DNA from: Oreocharis arfaki
Taxonomy: Eukaryota; Chordata; Aves; Passeriformes; Paramythiidae
Assembly: GCA_013398015.1 (NCBI GenBank)
Contig: VZRR01012414.1
Coordinates: forward strand, 186,001 to 250,000
Direction of reading: 5' to 3'
DNA length: 64,000 nucleotides
The notes beneath the pieces were generated by a model. It ran no database searches. It was not told the origin of the DNA and was given only the letters and a program-made list of their open reading frames with translations. Positions 23,515-36,340 of this stretch are shown here, in pieces. Position 1 is the stretch's first letter, and each line of letters opens with the position of its first letter. A program made the translations under genes and the position numbers.

Positions 23515-24807
23515 GTAAGTACCTTAGGTGCTTGAAAGGGGCTCCAGATGACAAAACCTACATTCCGTTCTCTCCCGAGCTGTTGTCCTTGTTTTCATTG
23601 CTTAAAGAACACAACGAACTGAGAGGCAGCAGAGGGCTGGAATTCCTCAATTCAAAGGTGTGATATTTATCTCTATGTGTAAAACATGTATAATCTACCT
23701 CAAAGATGTAAAACCTATTTCATCTTCGGCAAGGGAGAACTTGCAGAAAGGGGCCCTGTTGTGGACTAATGACTGGTTGTGTCAAACAAGAAATTATGAA
23801 TGAAACTTGAGGGCTAAAAGGAATGGAAAAAAGACTTATCATGGAAGACTTACCATGCACTGGATGTGCATGGAAACCTTTTCCTGGATCTTGGAAAATG
23901 TAGGGACAAAGTGAGAATTTCCAGAAGTCAAGCTCTTAACCGAAGAAATTACAAATAATGAAGGTAAAGCAAGAAATGTAAAGCAAAAAAAAAAAGGGAA
24001 AGTTCGTCTAATGTGCTCTAAGGTTATTACAAGGTTTAGAGATAATTGGTGTATCGTGTAAAAGCTAAACAAGCACTTTACATCGGCTTTCAATAGTGAT
24101 ATTGGCCATGAGGTAAGAAGTGAGAAAGCGAATGGGAGTCATTATCTTAGAACGAGTGTGGTGGAAAAAAGCCTCAGATATGATAGTCAAATAAGATACG
24201 GTAGATTACATAAATATATGAGTTAATTGACTGGATTTGTTTGAAAATCCATCTCACCATGCTTCCAAATACCATCCCACCATGCTTCCCAAGTATTAGT
24301 CTCCAAGCCTCCAGCAGTTTGCGGCCTAGGGATTCGTGTACCCAGTGTAAACATGGGGAGGGTTGTAGGTGTTGTCCTTCAGTTGTTTCCTCTTTCATTT
24401 ACTTGTTCATGTACCTCCTCATCTGTTTTTATCTTTAACCATTCCCAACATCTCAGCACAAAAAATTCCAGAGGTTACCTGCAGTTTGAAGTACAACCTT
24501 CTTGTGTTTGCTTTGAATGTGTCTCCTGCTCCTTGGATTGGAAGAGACAGAGAGGAACATGTGGTGTCCAAAGCCTCTCCAAGTACTCCTGTTAAGGCAC
24601 TGGACAATCATCACCTGTGAGGCCAGTTGGAGAAGTGTTAGTACTAGAAGCAAGGATTTTTAGCACAGCTTACTTCTGACATACAGAATAATTCGGCGAA
24701 TTGAGATAAATAGAAAACATTTTAAAACATTACCTTGGCTGAATAATGCATTGCAATATTTCTCCTTGAGATAAATGAGTGATTTTCTAACTGAAGAAAA
24801 CATAGTG
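23515..24807. other. Non-coding DNA, no gene seen
   Basis: No recognisable feature. Overlapping frames at 24353-24653 on both strands have no domains. Confidence 0.6.
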
Positions 24808-24961
24808 AAATCATAGAATCATTTTGGTTGGAGAAGACCTTTAAATCACTGAGTCCAATGTTAACCCAGTGCTGCCAAGTCCACTAGTAAAGCATGTCCC
24901 CATGTGCCACATCTTTTAAATACCTCCAGGGTTGGTGACTCCCAACACTTTCCTGGGTAGA
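24808..24961 (-). mobile_element. CR1 LINE 3'-end fragment, minus strand
   Basis: A short CR1 tail: TCATAGAATCAT octamers at the left, then TTTTGGTTGGAGAAGACC, 'GCATGTCCCCATGTGCCACATC', 'TTTTAAATACCTCCAGGG' and 'CACTTTCCTGGG'. Only about 150 bases remain, covering the 3' UTR and the very end of ORF2. It resembles the copy at 18489-18734 most closely, so both probably belong to the same or a related subfamily. Confidence 0.92.
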
Positions 24962-25678
24962 CAGCTTGAATATTCCTGGTCTGTACTGAAATATTTTATA
25001 TTGTACCAGCTGAGAATCTGTCAGATTAGAGACAACAGAGATGAATATGAGAAAACTCAGTTGCACATAAAAGGGAGGGGACAACATGCTGTGCTGAAAA
25101 GAAACCTGTCAGACTGCAAGGAGGTGTCTTGAGACCCTGTCTTGGCACTGGTGTCATTCAATATGTTTGTTTCATGAGTTTGGAATAAAAAACAGGAATA
25201 AGTTGATGAAAACTGCCAGTGATAAGTAAAAAGAGAAACATGTCAATACAGATGAAAATCAGACCATTGCATGAATATGACTTTGAAGACTACTTTGTAG
25301 ATGACTTGAGAAGAAAAGGGATAGAACTTAATAGTACAACTAGACAATCATTGCATTTAGGAGGTCGTTGAAGTCTCTGTTGTAAGCTGGATCTCTGTAA
25401 GAGGTAACGGGAATTAGAAACATCACTGTGGTTTGGGAGTGAAAAAGGCTTACCCTCAGAGGTTTTATCCGGTCTAGCAACTCCAGTGGAGGTAGAGAGG
25501 TACTATTTTGCAAGGTGCTTGTGTGCTTGTATTTGAAGTTTCGTTTTCATTCTGTTTACCCCACTTCAAGAGAAACTAGATTAGACCAGAGTAGATGCAG
25601 AAGTGTAAAAGGAGAGTGATCACAAAATCGAAGATCTTGAATACAATAAGAAAATAGCAGAGGTTGATGTATTAGCTT

Positions 25679-25707
25679 GGGGGGGGNNNNNNNNNNNGGG
25701 GGGGGGG
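25679..25707. other. Assembly gap inside a poly-G run
   Basis: Eight G (25679-25686), eleven N (25687-25697) and ten G (25698-25707). The gap interrupts a G homopolymer, so the true length of the run is unknown. A poly-G of 18 or more bases could be real, or it could come from sequencing or gap-filling artefacts. Features drawn across it should be treated with caution. Confidence 0.97.
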
Positions 25708-28557
25708 ATATGATTACTCTCTGTAAACACAGGGGAGGAGAAGGTAAGCTAAGTTAAGCTAATTTAGAAAGAAACTAAATACCAATGTAAGCATAAGAAC
25801 AAATGGCTATAAACTTTCTGTAAGTTGGTAACAAAAAAAAAGCCAAACATTTTTTTCATGGAGTTAGATAAATGCATAAAAATTTGCTTCTGTTATTTCC
25901 TCTGGTGATAAGGGGGAGTTCAGGAAGGTCTTAATTTTATCATTTTCTGTCACAGGCTGATGAGCCATTTGCCTCTGATCGCTCAAGAGTTTGTACTGGC
26001 AAAGCATGCTCCAGAGAAGGGCACCAACTACTTGATGATACCTTTCCTGGTATGGATTATGTGCCAGCCTTGAGCAAAATGCCAACAGAATGTACAAGAG
26101 TCTTGGCACATTTGTTTGTGGTTGGTCGCACTAGTTTCCAGAACACAGTGTCCTTCCCACTCTCTTTCAGAGAACCCTGTCTCATGCTGCCTATTTTTAG
26201 ACCCCTTTTTGCCCACTGTCCATGGTGGGAGGTTTGCCTTCAACCTCTTAAAATGCTCTTCGTGTTCTCCTTCCATTTCCTAAATTTCTTTTTTTTTTCC
26301 ACAATCCTCTTTTTCCCTCACTAATTGTGAAGCCTGCACAAGGCTGTCTTTCAGATATTTCAAAAGGACACAACACTCCCTAAACAGAAGGTTTCCAAAT
26401 GCCTTCCTCTTTTCTGTCCAGGGCCATACAATCTGGTACATCCACATTTTGTCAGATCAGCTTGGTTAATCTTACATGCCTGTAGTGTAAGACACATCTG
26501 GGCACATCTGTATTAATTGTTCGAGAAGTACTGCTCCCCAGGAGTTTGTGATTTCAAGAAATCACAAAGCTTTTTTTCCCCCCATGATTGTAGGGCTGGG
26601 TTTGTGGTTTGTTTTAAATCACCATTGAAGAGAGGGAAGCCTGTGTACAGAGTAATCTCACTTCCCTTTCTGTCCTGGTGTGTTAGTTCATTAAACATGG
26701 GTTCTGTTGGAAAATGCTGGAGCTGTTTTCTGCAAATAAGTGTGTGTTTCCTCTTCTTGGGACTTAGGGCATGGGGGAGGAAAGGAGGCTCCACTTCTCA
26801 GTCTTGTTTCGGCTGCCCTCACAGTCAGAGTGAGGATTTCGGGCTTGCCTCAGGCAGGGAGCTGGTACTGGGGAATTGGTCAAATAGCATAGTAGGCTAT
26901 GTAGGCTCTCACCTGTCAGCAATATCAGTTCATCTTGTGGTAATTTAGGTTTGTACAGTTCGTTTTAAGGGAGGAGCATCAGAAGCACAGAGAAAACACC
27001 TGTTTTGCCCATAGCTGTGGCAGTTCTGGTGACAGACTTAAGAAAACCTTATCCCCAGATCTAGAATAAAAGTCAGATAAGCAATGACTCATCAATGTCA
27101 CATTTGATATTGAGATTTTTTTTCCATATTTTTACCCTTTGTATGACCAAGCATACAATCTTGTGGCTCTTCATTTTTGTACATTGCATGCCGCAAGATG
27201 AAAACCCACTCATGGGTTTCAGAAACAGAAGGTTTGCCTTCTGATCTACCATGATTAGAGAGGCATATGAAAAGATGGCCCTGGTTATTGTGCTGTTTCT
27301 CATTATATCACATAGATTAGCTAATGTGATGTTTCAGCAGGGCTTGTGAGGAAGAGTACCTATGTAAAGCAATAGGTGACAAGGTGGCCCATGGTCAATG
27401 CTATGTCACTGTTCTGTGACTTTCTTTGCACATCACACTTTAAATGACAAAGTGACAAATGGTGGCTCTGTCCCAAATGATTCCATTTTCCATGCAAGAT
27501 ACACAAACATAAATCAAAGAGGTCTTTTGGAAGCTGCCTCTTATTTTCCGCATTTCTTGAACAAAGGACCTGTCTCGAATGTCTGTGGGACATCTATTCC
27601 AACACAAATACACCATGGTTAATGCTTGACTTGAAATCCATTATAGACATCTGAGACCAGAAAACATCCATCATTTGTTTCTTAGTTTTTGTGCCAGTTT
27701 GCTAAAAGCCCTCCCAACATTTTCTATAATTGTCTTCTTTTCTATCTCTGTGGAAGGGAGCATTCTGAGAACAAGATTTTTTTTTCCCAGGCTTCCGACT
27801 ATGTCACTGCTGCAAGCTGCAGGATGTAAAGACATACCTGGTAGTGTTCAACTGATTGTTGTTAGGTAATTTTAGTGGAAATGGATAAACTATGCTGATG
27901 TTACAAATAAAAGCAACTGTTGTGAGCTGAGAAAGATGTGGAAGAAACTGTCCTAAGCTATCAACTTGGTACCTCCAAAATGCATAGAGGTTAGGAAAAT
28001 AATTTTTGAACTGTTTAAAGGAATGTATGGACATTTTGAACATATGCCACCAATCAGTAGCGAACAGATGACCCTGGGTCACAATGACCATCAGAGGGAC
28101 CCCAGAGAGATACCGTTAAGGAAGACTTTTCTGCTTTGGCATAGCTGACGCTTTCCCGCCATAATGAGGGTATTACTTTGAGCAAACTTCCTGAAACTCT
28201 GTGTCGATACTTGATACTCTCCGAATTAGGGCAATGGCTGTTCTGAGATTGATTTCTTGGATTGAACTTCCTGCATGACTTCTCCCAGCAAAGCTCCCCC
28301 CAGTGACTCAGAGTGCTGGCTAGCGCAATGCTGGGCTCATGGCGAGGAAAATACCACTCCCTTTTTGTGACTGAGTCCTTGTAGGCTCCCCTTAGTGCAT
28401 CTCCTGGCAATGATTAGGAGCATCTACTTATTTTTTTAAAGGCTACTCCCCCTCCCATAGACTTCAGTCCTGTGAAGTCCTTAGGAAACATACCAGGATC
28501 TGAAAAGCTATTGTTTGGTATTTCAAATCCTGGTCCCTTTATGTCCAGCTGGTGGGA

Positions 28558-28620
28558 AAAGAGGAGAGAGAGACAGAAAGAAAATAGGAAGGCGGCAGCA
28601 GGGAATGGGGGGGGAGAGTT
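28558..28620 (+). repeat. Purine-rich tract
   Basis: Almost all A and G (AAGAGGAGAGAGAGACAGAAAG, then a GGGGGGGG run near 28609). Such tracts can adopt triplex (H-DNA) or G-rich structures. No repeat family is recognised. Confidence 0.75.
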
Positions 28621-28834
28621 AGAAGTTTAGCGCAAAATGGAAAGAACTAGGGATAAATGGATCCAAAGGACAGAGAAAAGTGGGACAAAAGTAGAGGAAA
28701 GTATGCTTAGTCCTGGTCCTGCTGGATCTTTTCCTAGAGATTTTATGCAACCAGGGGGAGGTTTTCTCTTACGAAATAGCCCGTAGGAAGAAGTAATTAA
28801 AAAATACAGGCACGTCAATAAACAAGGTGAAGAT

Positions 28835-28940
28835 TAAAAAAAAAGAAAATCAAACGGAATACTAGCAAGAAAAAGAGAGCAAAAATATCTAAGAAGTATC
28901 TGGATCATAAAGGCAGGAGAAAAAAAATGAACAAAAAAGC
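28835..28940 (+). repeat. A/G-rich tract
   Basis: A second purine-rich stretch with several A-runs and GAGAGC-type blocks. It is low-complexity with no coding potential. Confidence 0.65.
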
Positions 28941-31900
28941 AAGTATTCTGTAGGTGGCTTCCTGCCAAGGACCGATGATTTTATCTCTCTGTGCCGCAGT
29001 TCTTCCCACTGCAGAATGGAGCTATGAGTGCTCTTCCAATTCTTCAGAAATATTTGAAGTTTAGGAGTTGTTTGGATTGCTGCTAACAGTGGATAATGTA
29101 GAGTGGGAGAGGCTTGCTGCAGAGATGGAGTCATTTTGGGATTATCAAGACAGGGAAAACACCAGTATGTAATAGTGCTACTGAGCTTTAGGGAAGAAAA
29201 TAAGGGCATTTTTAATGAAGATGAAGAAAGCATTAACAACATCTATTAATAAGAATCATATTTGTATGCAAAGACCTGATTCGACATGTAATTTTAGCAT
29301 TTTCCCCTCCCATATTTAGAGAATTATTTTTTTAACACTTTGAAGTTTAATACAAACTTTTTTCTTGCTTTGAGCTTACCCCTCCCATTCCCATCTCAAG
29401 CTGGAGGTCATCAGATTTGTTTACCATCTATGACGGAGAAAATCCTCGGAATAAAGTCTTATCTTTGGCTGGCTGTGCCAAACACACAGAGAATATTTAG
29501 GGAGTCTGATATCCCATGGCAAAGGCAGCTACCATCTGTCTGGTAATCTGACGTTGTGCTTCTGGTAGACACGTTTAAGTGTACAGACTGCATGGGAAGC
29601 TTGGAATCCTTTTGCACGTGTTTGTGTCCTTTCCTGGGCCGAAATGAGTTTGTGGAATGGCTTCCGCTACTGACAGCTGAAAATCATAATAATTTCTTTT
29701 ATCTCAGACACCACTGAAAACCACATGGCTATTCTCCATTGCAAAACTCTGATGGTCTTTGTCAGTTCCTTGAAACTTTGGCCATGGCTGTATTTTTTTT
29801 ACTGACCCCCGCACTATCTAATTTCATATCTATCTCATGTATAGCCACATTATGCAAACTCTTGGATGATGCCTTATTTTTTGTTCAGCACCAGTATGTC
29901 TTAAACTTCAGTTGAGTCATGGTAAGGTTTGGGCCATGCTTGGAAAAACAATGTCAGAAGAAGTTTGGATGGGCTCCAGATCTCTCATATTTCAAACAGT
30001 ATTTGGCTGCAATAAAGACAACAAATTGTGACCAAAGGATTTTATTTTCAGTGCTTAGAAAACTGAAAAAACCCGAAACAGATAAGAAGAAGTATAAAAG
30101 CATGAGTTTGTAGTTGCATTTGTACGTAAGCAGCAAGGCATTGAAATACCCGTTTTTCGGAGGAATGCAGATCTGTTACTTTGTCTCACAGATAAGTATG
30201 TGCAGAACCATAATAAAGGATGGAATCTCTTCTGAACTCCACTCTTTTGGCTGCATAGGGAGATCTGCTGGTGGTTTTGTTTAATTAGGATAGTCCCACA
30301 GAGTTTCTGTCTTCAAAATTCGGGGATTTAAAAATAAAGAATGCAAAAGCTATGAATACCAAGGAGGCTGACATTTTTCTTATTCCACTGATTTACAAAC
30401 CAAGTGTGACTACTTGTTGTCTGGAGCTGGCCTACGGAACAGTCTCAGCGGTATGAGGTTTTGAATTAAGAAGCTGATGACAGTGGTTCCTGATGGTCTG
30501 CAGGCTGGCAAGTGATCCATGGCTGCCTGGCTTCAGGATCTACTCATTGGTTTGACATAGATTTTTATGCATCATTCATGGTGAGAAACACCCAAGTGTC
30601 TTCTAGTGATGCTTGAATGTGTCCGTACAGCTGCAGCACATGGCTCATCACATCCTTCTTCAGCAGAGCTCCATCTTACTATGACTCAATTCAGGATGCT
30701 GCACAGTTCTAATCAATGAAGGTGAAGACGAAGTTTTCCTTTTTTCTGGGAGCATAAAGAGTTGATGGAAACTAAAGTAGTACTTCTTTCTACAGGATGG
30801 CAAAATAGCTACCAAGTGCTTTTAAGTATTGTTGCTGCAGTAATGAAGAAATTAGATCATGCTCCATGAGCTATGCTGTGAAGGGCTGAGCAAAAATGAC
30901 GGCTTCTGTCAGCACTGGGTTCCCTCCACAAGTTTTACCACTGGCTTTGTGATCCTTGTGATCGTTGTACTGGTACAGCTTATGGTCAAGCCAGGAATGA
31001 AAGGATTGCCAAGATGCACAACGTAAGATAATTTTGGCTTTGATTAACATGTCAGAATCCCCCTTTAGATTGTGGGGTTAGGGATTGCTATAATGTTACT
31101 GTCAGTAAACTAACTACGACCCCATGGCCAGAGGTTCTAGGGAGGGAAAAAAATGTCTATTCCCTCTATTTTGAAAAGGGAGAACTGCTGTCATGCACAG
31201 CTTCATTTGCAGAAGAGAAATTTGAGAGGTAACTGTGCATAGCTGTACATGTGCTTGGAATTTAACAGAAGTGTATTCTTGTAGCGAAGACTTCATTTCT
31301 GTGCTCCAAAACTTTCTGCTCAAGGTAGCTGCAGAGATCCCCATTTCTGGGGTCTCTCTTGCAATGGACTGAACCATGGATGGGTGATGGTAAGAACCAC
31401 ATTGCAGTGGGATGTGGCACACAGGGCTGTGGTACCCTCCTCACCTCTTCTGCCCCTCGAGGAAGCTGGGACACTGAGTAAGGGACTAATGTTCACAAAG
31501 TAGTCTAAGCAAGATGGTCTTCCAAGGACTAGAGACAGACTTGCCAGGAGAAACCTGAGCTACTGCCCTGCCTTGATGTGGTCTGGGAGAGGTGGTGAAC
31601 CTGGTACAGTTGTGGGACAATCTTCACCTCAAGGGAGAAGGGAGTCAGGGAGATCTTTACCAAGGGCATTAGAAAGGTAAAAAAGGTATGAGAGCAGTAC
31701 TTTTTTTTACTTTACTTGCGGTGTTTCAGTAGAGTGTTTGTTGGTTTTTTTTTTTCGGCCAGAGTTCATGATTGTATTTCCCATCATGTTCTTAGGACTT
31801 TGTTTCTAAGTCTTTGTGTACTGGAATGTGAGAATTGATGTGGGAAATAGTCCTAGGGGAGGAACACTGAATTTCCCCATATTTATGAATTAGTCTTGAC

Positions 31901-32820
31901 CCAATCCTACAATTTATCAGGAGAAACCCCAATGGACGCTAATGTCTAGGGGCTCATGGGAGCCCGAGGGTGGCCAGCTGCAGACTGGTAGCAGTGTGGC
32001 TGGGGGACGCTCAGGCAGCTCCTTCCCCTCCCAGGCTGTTCAGTGTGGCGCGACCTCCGGACAGCTTCCCAGGGCTTCTCTCAGGGACTGGCGACACCAG
32101 GCTTAATGCAGCCCTTCTAAATCATTGTCTTCTTTTGGGATGAAACTTCACAAACTAACTAAAGACCAGAAGTGCAAAGAGACAGCATTTCAGGAAATAT
32201 ACTGGTTCTGCTTTTTTCCCTCTCCCTTCATTCCTACCAGGACCTTGGATGGCACCCGATGACGGCTTTCTGCTGCCTCCATGCAGTGAGAGTGCTCTCT
32301 GTGCCACAGTAAACTTTGTCTCTGTTAAATCAACCTTAGAGGCTTAAAGTACCCTTCTAAAGGATCTTTTGTCTCACTGGTGCAATATGCTGTATCCCTG
32401 GTGCTGATCACATTATGTTGGTTTTACTTGCCACTTTTGGGCTATCTTTACAGCATCTTATTTCTGAAGTCCTCTGCCAACAATCCAATCACACTGCTAC
32501 CTCCCTATTGGAAGTGTGAAAAAATATTTTAAAAGTATTATTACTCTCTCTTTAAACCCAGGAGGTTCTGCAGTACTTTCAAGAAAGGGAGAAACTAGTG
32601 AACTGACAAGATCTAGTCATTTTGGATGAGAAGCTTTCACCAGAGGTTCAAGTGGGCAGGAAAAGCAGCCTGTGGGATACAAACATGCATTATCTCTATA
32701 AGCTCTAGCTTTTTCCATCAAAGTGCAGGAGAGAATGTTGGGAGGGTTTAGTTGGAAAACCAAAGTAGAGAGTACCTCTCCAACGATGGCAAGGTACTAA
32801 AGCAGAGCTTCATACGTAAA

Positions 32821-32832
32821 CTCTCTCTCTCT
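32821..32832 (+). repeat. (CT)6 microsatellite
   Basis: Six CT dinucleotides followed by an ATGTATATAAAA stretch. Short simple repeat. Confidence 0.9.
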
Positions 32833-34425
32833 ATGTATATAAAAATCCAACTATATTGATCTTTTATATAAAATTATTCACACATCTGTATTTGCTCATC
32901 TGTTTATTTTTAAACTTGACTAGTTTCTGGGAAAGAAAAGGAAAAGCTCAGTTTCTAGTAGAAGAAAACTCACAGCTAACAGAAAAAGTTATCTTTCCTT
33001 TTCTTCAATATAATGAGACATAAACATGGTTCTCCACCACCTGTAAGTGTACAGAAACTTCCTTACTTCTATAATTGTGTGGGGAAACACTGATGGCTCT
33101 GTACCTAAAAACTGGAAAAGTGAATGCTGTATTTCACCACCCTCTACCCTGTACATTCTTGTATCTGTTGTAATGATCTGTTCTTTGAAGTTCAAGGTGT
33201 TGTACATTCAAAATGAATGCTGGAGGTGTATATATATAGGTCAGCATGTGCCCTTCATAGCTTTAAATGTAATCTGTGCCCTGTTTTCTCTAGGGAATGT
33301 TTGACCTGACACTGCACAAAATTTATGAGAGTGAAAACCTTTCATAAATGCAAGTGCTGAAAATTTATTACATCTGTTTCACCTTGTGGTAAAATTATGT
33401 GGTTTACAGAAAATCTAGAAAATTAGATTAAAACACACAACAGGCTGGAAGCAGGTTGCTTCTGCTGTACTTGGAGTGTTTCCTTCTGGCACCTTGCAAA
33501 CTGCACAGCAGCATGCCTGGCCAAAATATGACTGAAAATAAAAGAAACTGGAAAGCACAGGCAAAAGGAACAGAAAAGTGATTTCAGTTCCAAAGTTAGT
33601 GCTGGAAAAGAGAGCATCAAGAGAACAATCATGGGCATTTAATGCAGCTGCTGCTCAGGAAAGGTCTGAATAAGAGACAGTATGATTGCTGTATAAAAAA
33701 CTTCTTCCTATGACACCACTCATACTCTCCCCTGGCAGAAGCATCACTCCTTTTTCTCTCTTTGTTTCAGCTCTCAGGGTCCTTGCCCCATCCACTGCTG
33801 TGCCTGAGCTGTTTCTCATGCAGCCAAACAGCAAGAAAAGTTTCCGTAGCCAAAACCCAGGGAGGGGTGAAATAGAGCTGGCTGCCTCATCTGTGCGGCT
33901 GTTTGAGAGGAGGTGTTACAGCAGCAGCACCAGCACTGTCCTCTCTCCAGCTGGTCACTGCTCCCTCTTCCCCGTACCTCTGTTGTATGGCGCCAGTGAC
34001 AGAGGAGACTGCTCAAGCAGGCACCAGGGGGTCCCTGGGTACCAAAAGGGCTGCCTGCACATCCAGCTGCCACTGCTACCCATTCACAAATTGCTCCTTG
34101 GTTAGAGCACGTGGGAAATAATGGTTCTTAGCCTCTCACTATAGAGGCAATGTGAAATACCAGGATGGACTGAGCAAACCTGTCCCACAGCAGCCTCTAC
34201 CCAGCAGCCACAGCATTCCCCGCGAAGGATTGAAATCCAAATCGACTGGGTGCCTTTCCTCATTACCCAGCAGTGACTCACAAATAGTTTATTTGATTCT
34301 TCATTCTAGTGGTTTTCCTGCATTGAAGATAACATGGTTTCCCTACAATGCCATAACTTTTGCATTTCCTGAAGGCATAAATGCAATTCAGGTTACATGA
34401 TTTGAGATGCTGGGGCACTAGACAC

Positions 34426-34455
34426 TGTCCAATTTAAAAATGTCCAGTTTAAAAT
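34426..34455 (+). repeat. 15-bp tandem duplication, 2 copies
   Basis: TGTCCAATTTAAAAA (34426-34440) is followed directly by TGTCCAGTTTAAAAT (34441-34455), two differences in 15. It is a local duplication of moderate age. Confidence 0.88.
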
Positions 34456-35484
34456 AGTTGTCAAGGATTCCTCTGTAATTATGGGAGAGATTGGTGCCTC
34501 AAGTGACTCATCTTAGGAACCATTTTAGGATGAGGAAATTACTTTCTGGAGAAGACTCTTGTCTCCAATGACTGTGCAATGCAGGTTGTTAACGATGTGT
34601 GACTTTCAGATGATCCTCACTGGGTGGCATGAATGTCTGTTTTATGTTTGTCCCTCTGAGTCCTGTGAATGCTCAAGGTAGTTTCAGCTAATTCTTTAAA
34701 TATCGGAGGATAAAATTATTAGGAAGCTGATTTGGAAAACCACACAACTAAATAGCTAACTTTTCTAAATATTCTGTCCTCTGTGTCAGGCTGTTCTCTT
34801 AGCCTGAGAACTGAGTTCTGATGTGGGTTTCATTAACTGCCTGATTGCACCCAATATTTGTATTGAAGGCTGATGCAAAGATTCAATATTTTGCTTTTGT
34901 GTGGTCAAGTGGTGTAATTCCTTCTACACAACATGGTGGTCCAGCTCTTTTCCTGTTCTCTTACTGCTAATGTAATTGGAGTACGGTTTTTGTTGTCTTT
35001 TATGTCTATTGGTGTGTGTATGCTGTAGAATTGTAATTTCAGCCATGCACTAATATCTTTTGTAGGATTACAGCATAGCTGCCTCGTAAATTCTGACATG
35101 ACGAATGTTTTAAGAACACAGAGTGGGATTAATTCACACCATAAACTAATCTGCTGCCAATGTCCTTTTAAAAAGTCTTTTATATCGCTCATCAAAGAGG
35201 GCATCAAGCAATAGAAGAAGAAAAACAACTGAGACAAAACAGAGAAGAAATGGGGTTCTTCTTAACTTTAAATGGTGTTACCAGATTTTTTCCCATATTT
35301 CTAGGTAGACACTGTTTGGCATATATGTTCCAGAACAAATTTGCGTTGTGATCATGCAAGCAGGTTGTTTTGATCTCAGACAAGTAATTATTTTGACTGC
35401 AATGTGGTGCTAGTTAATAAAGTGAATTTAAAGAAATAACATGAATGGTCCAGTACAGGATCTGCTGTGTATATATCTAAGCAG

Positions 35485-35504
35485 TATAAAGGCAACTGAC
35501 GTCA
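35485..35504 (+). promoter_or_regulatory. TATA-like box next to a perfect CRE
   Basis: TATAAA at 35485-35490 and the full palindromic cAMP-response element TGACGTCA at 35497-35504. CREB/ATF dimers bind this 8-mer in vertebrates. In usual promoters the CRE lies upstream of the TATA box; here it lies 6 bases downstream on the plus strand, so this is not a standard promoter arrangement. The CpG in the CRE has survived in CpG-poor surroundings, which is mildly suggestive of function. No transcript start or gene is visible nearby. Confidence 0.3.
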
Positions 35505-36186
35505 TTATGTCCTAGCCGTGCAGGAAAGAGCTCTGCCAAAAATACTTCTCTGGCTGATGGAGTTGTATCTGGAGGTTTTACCACACTACAGCAGCTGAAG
35601 TACTGCAGCCTTTTGTGCACAAAGGCGGTGCATGTCCTGTGTCCTGTCAGTGCCCCTCGCATTTCCAGAAACCTCGCACGTGCATTGGGCTGTATTTCTG
35701 TGCAGCTGCTGCGTGTGCTGCTGAAAGCAAATGAGACAGATGCTATGTGTGAGGCTAAGCACATAGCTGTGAAACGTATTGTGCTATCAATTTTTAAGCA
35801 CTGTTGAAGAAGTGATGGCACAGAATGGTGTTTAAAAATAAGTGCAAAGGATTAAGTGTGCTAAGTGGAAGGCAACAACAGGAGCAAAAACAGCGGCAAA
35901 ACTTTGTATGATATTTTGTAACTGCTAGGCAGCCCTTTGCCTATGTCCATGATAGCCAGGCTGTGACGTTCTTGCAAGCTAAGCAGGGCTTTTGGCATGC
36001 GACACATTGCAGGAAGACTAAACGCTGTACAAGGAATAACGCTCTCCTGGTAGTTCATGAAGGAAGAGGTCATTCTTCCCTGCAAGCGAGGAATGAATCA
36101 GTGCCCCGGCACGAAGCTAAGGGTTCCAGACCTCCGTGCTCACTGTCATAGCTTCAGTACAGCTTTTTGTAACACTTAGTTTCTCC

Positions 36187-36340
36187 TCTAAATTTCAAAC
36201 AGAAATTATGCTCTGGCTGTCTGTTTTGGTACTCTGGTTTTATTTGGGCATGATACGATCATTGTCTGTAGCTGTCGCAGTGTTGCTGCTTGTTCTTGTA
36301 GCACACAAAATGTTCCCCCTCAGAAGCAGCCGCTTTTCAG
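36187..36340 (+). other. Short hydrophobic open frame between splice-like signals
   Basis: After TTTCAAACAG, a frame open for about 50 codons begins near an ATG at 36208 and ends at a TAA at 36343-36345, beside a CAGG/GTAAAT donor-like site. The peptide reads as two hydrophobic stretches separated by GMIRS, the second being VAVAVLLLVLV followed by a basic tail. This resembles a membrane segment, but T-rich DNA commonly yields Leu/Val/Phe-rich translations. No family is recognised and chance is likely. Confidence 0.1.

Larger units (their letters stand above)
24962..35480. other. Long non-coding stretch, no gene seen
   Basis: This is 10.5 kb without a credible gene or recognisable interspersed repeat. 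It contains the N gap (25687-25697), purine-rich tracts (28558-28620 and 28835-28940), and a small GC-richer, CpG-containing patch near 31950-32100 (GGCGCGACCTCCGG). It also contains a (CT)6 run (32821-32832), a 15-bp tandem duplication (34426-34455), and a short AT dinucleotide run near 33227-33237. Frames of up to 139 codons (33686-34105) overlap one another on both strands and show no domain. Confidence 0.6.

Noticed and set aside
25864..26324. Frames near the assembly gap that might indicate a broken gene
   Set aside because: Frames on both strands overlap without domains, and the gap lies in poly-G well outside them.
33686..34105. 139-codon plus-strand frame
   Set aside because: Overlapped by an 85-codon minus-strand and a 72-codon plus-strand frame; no splice signals or domain.
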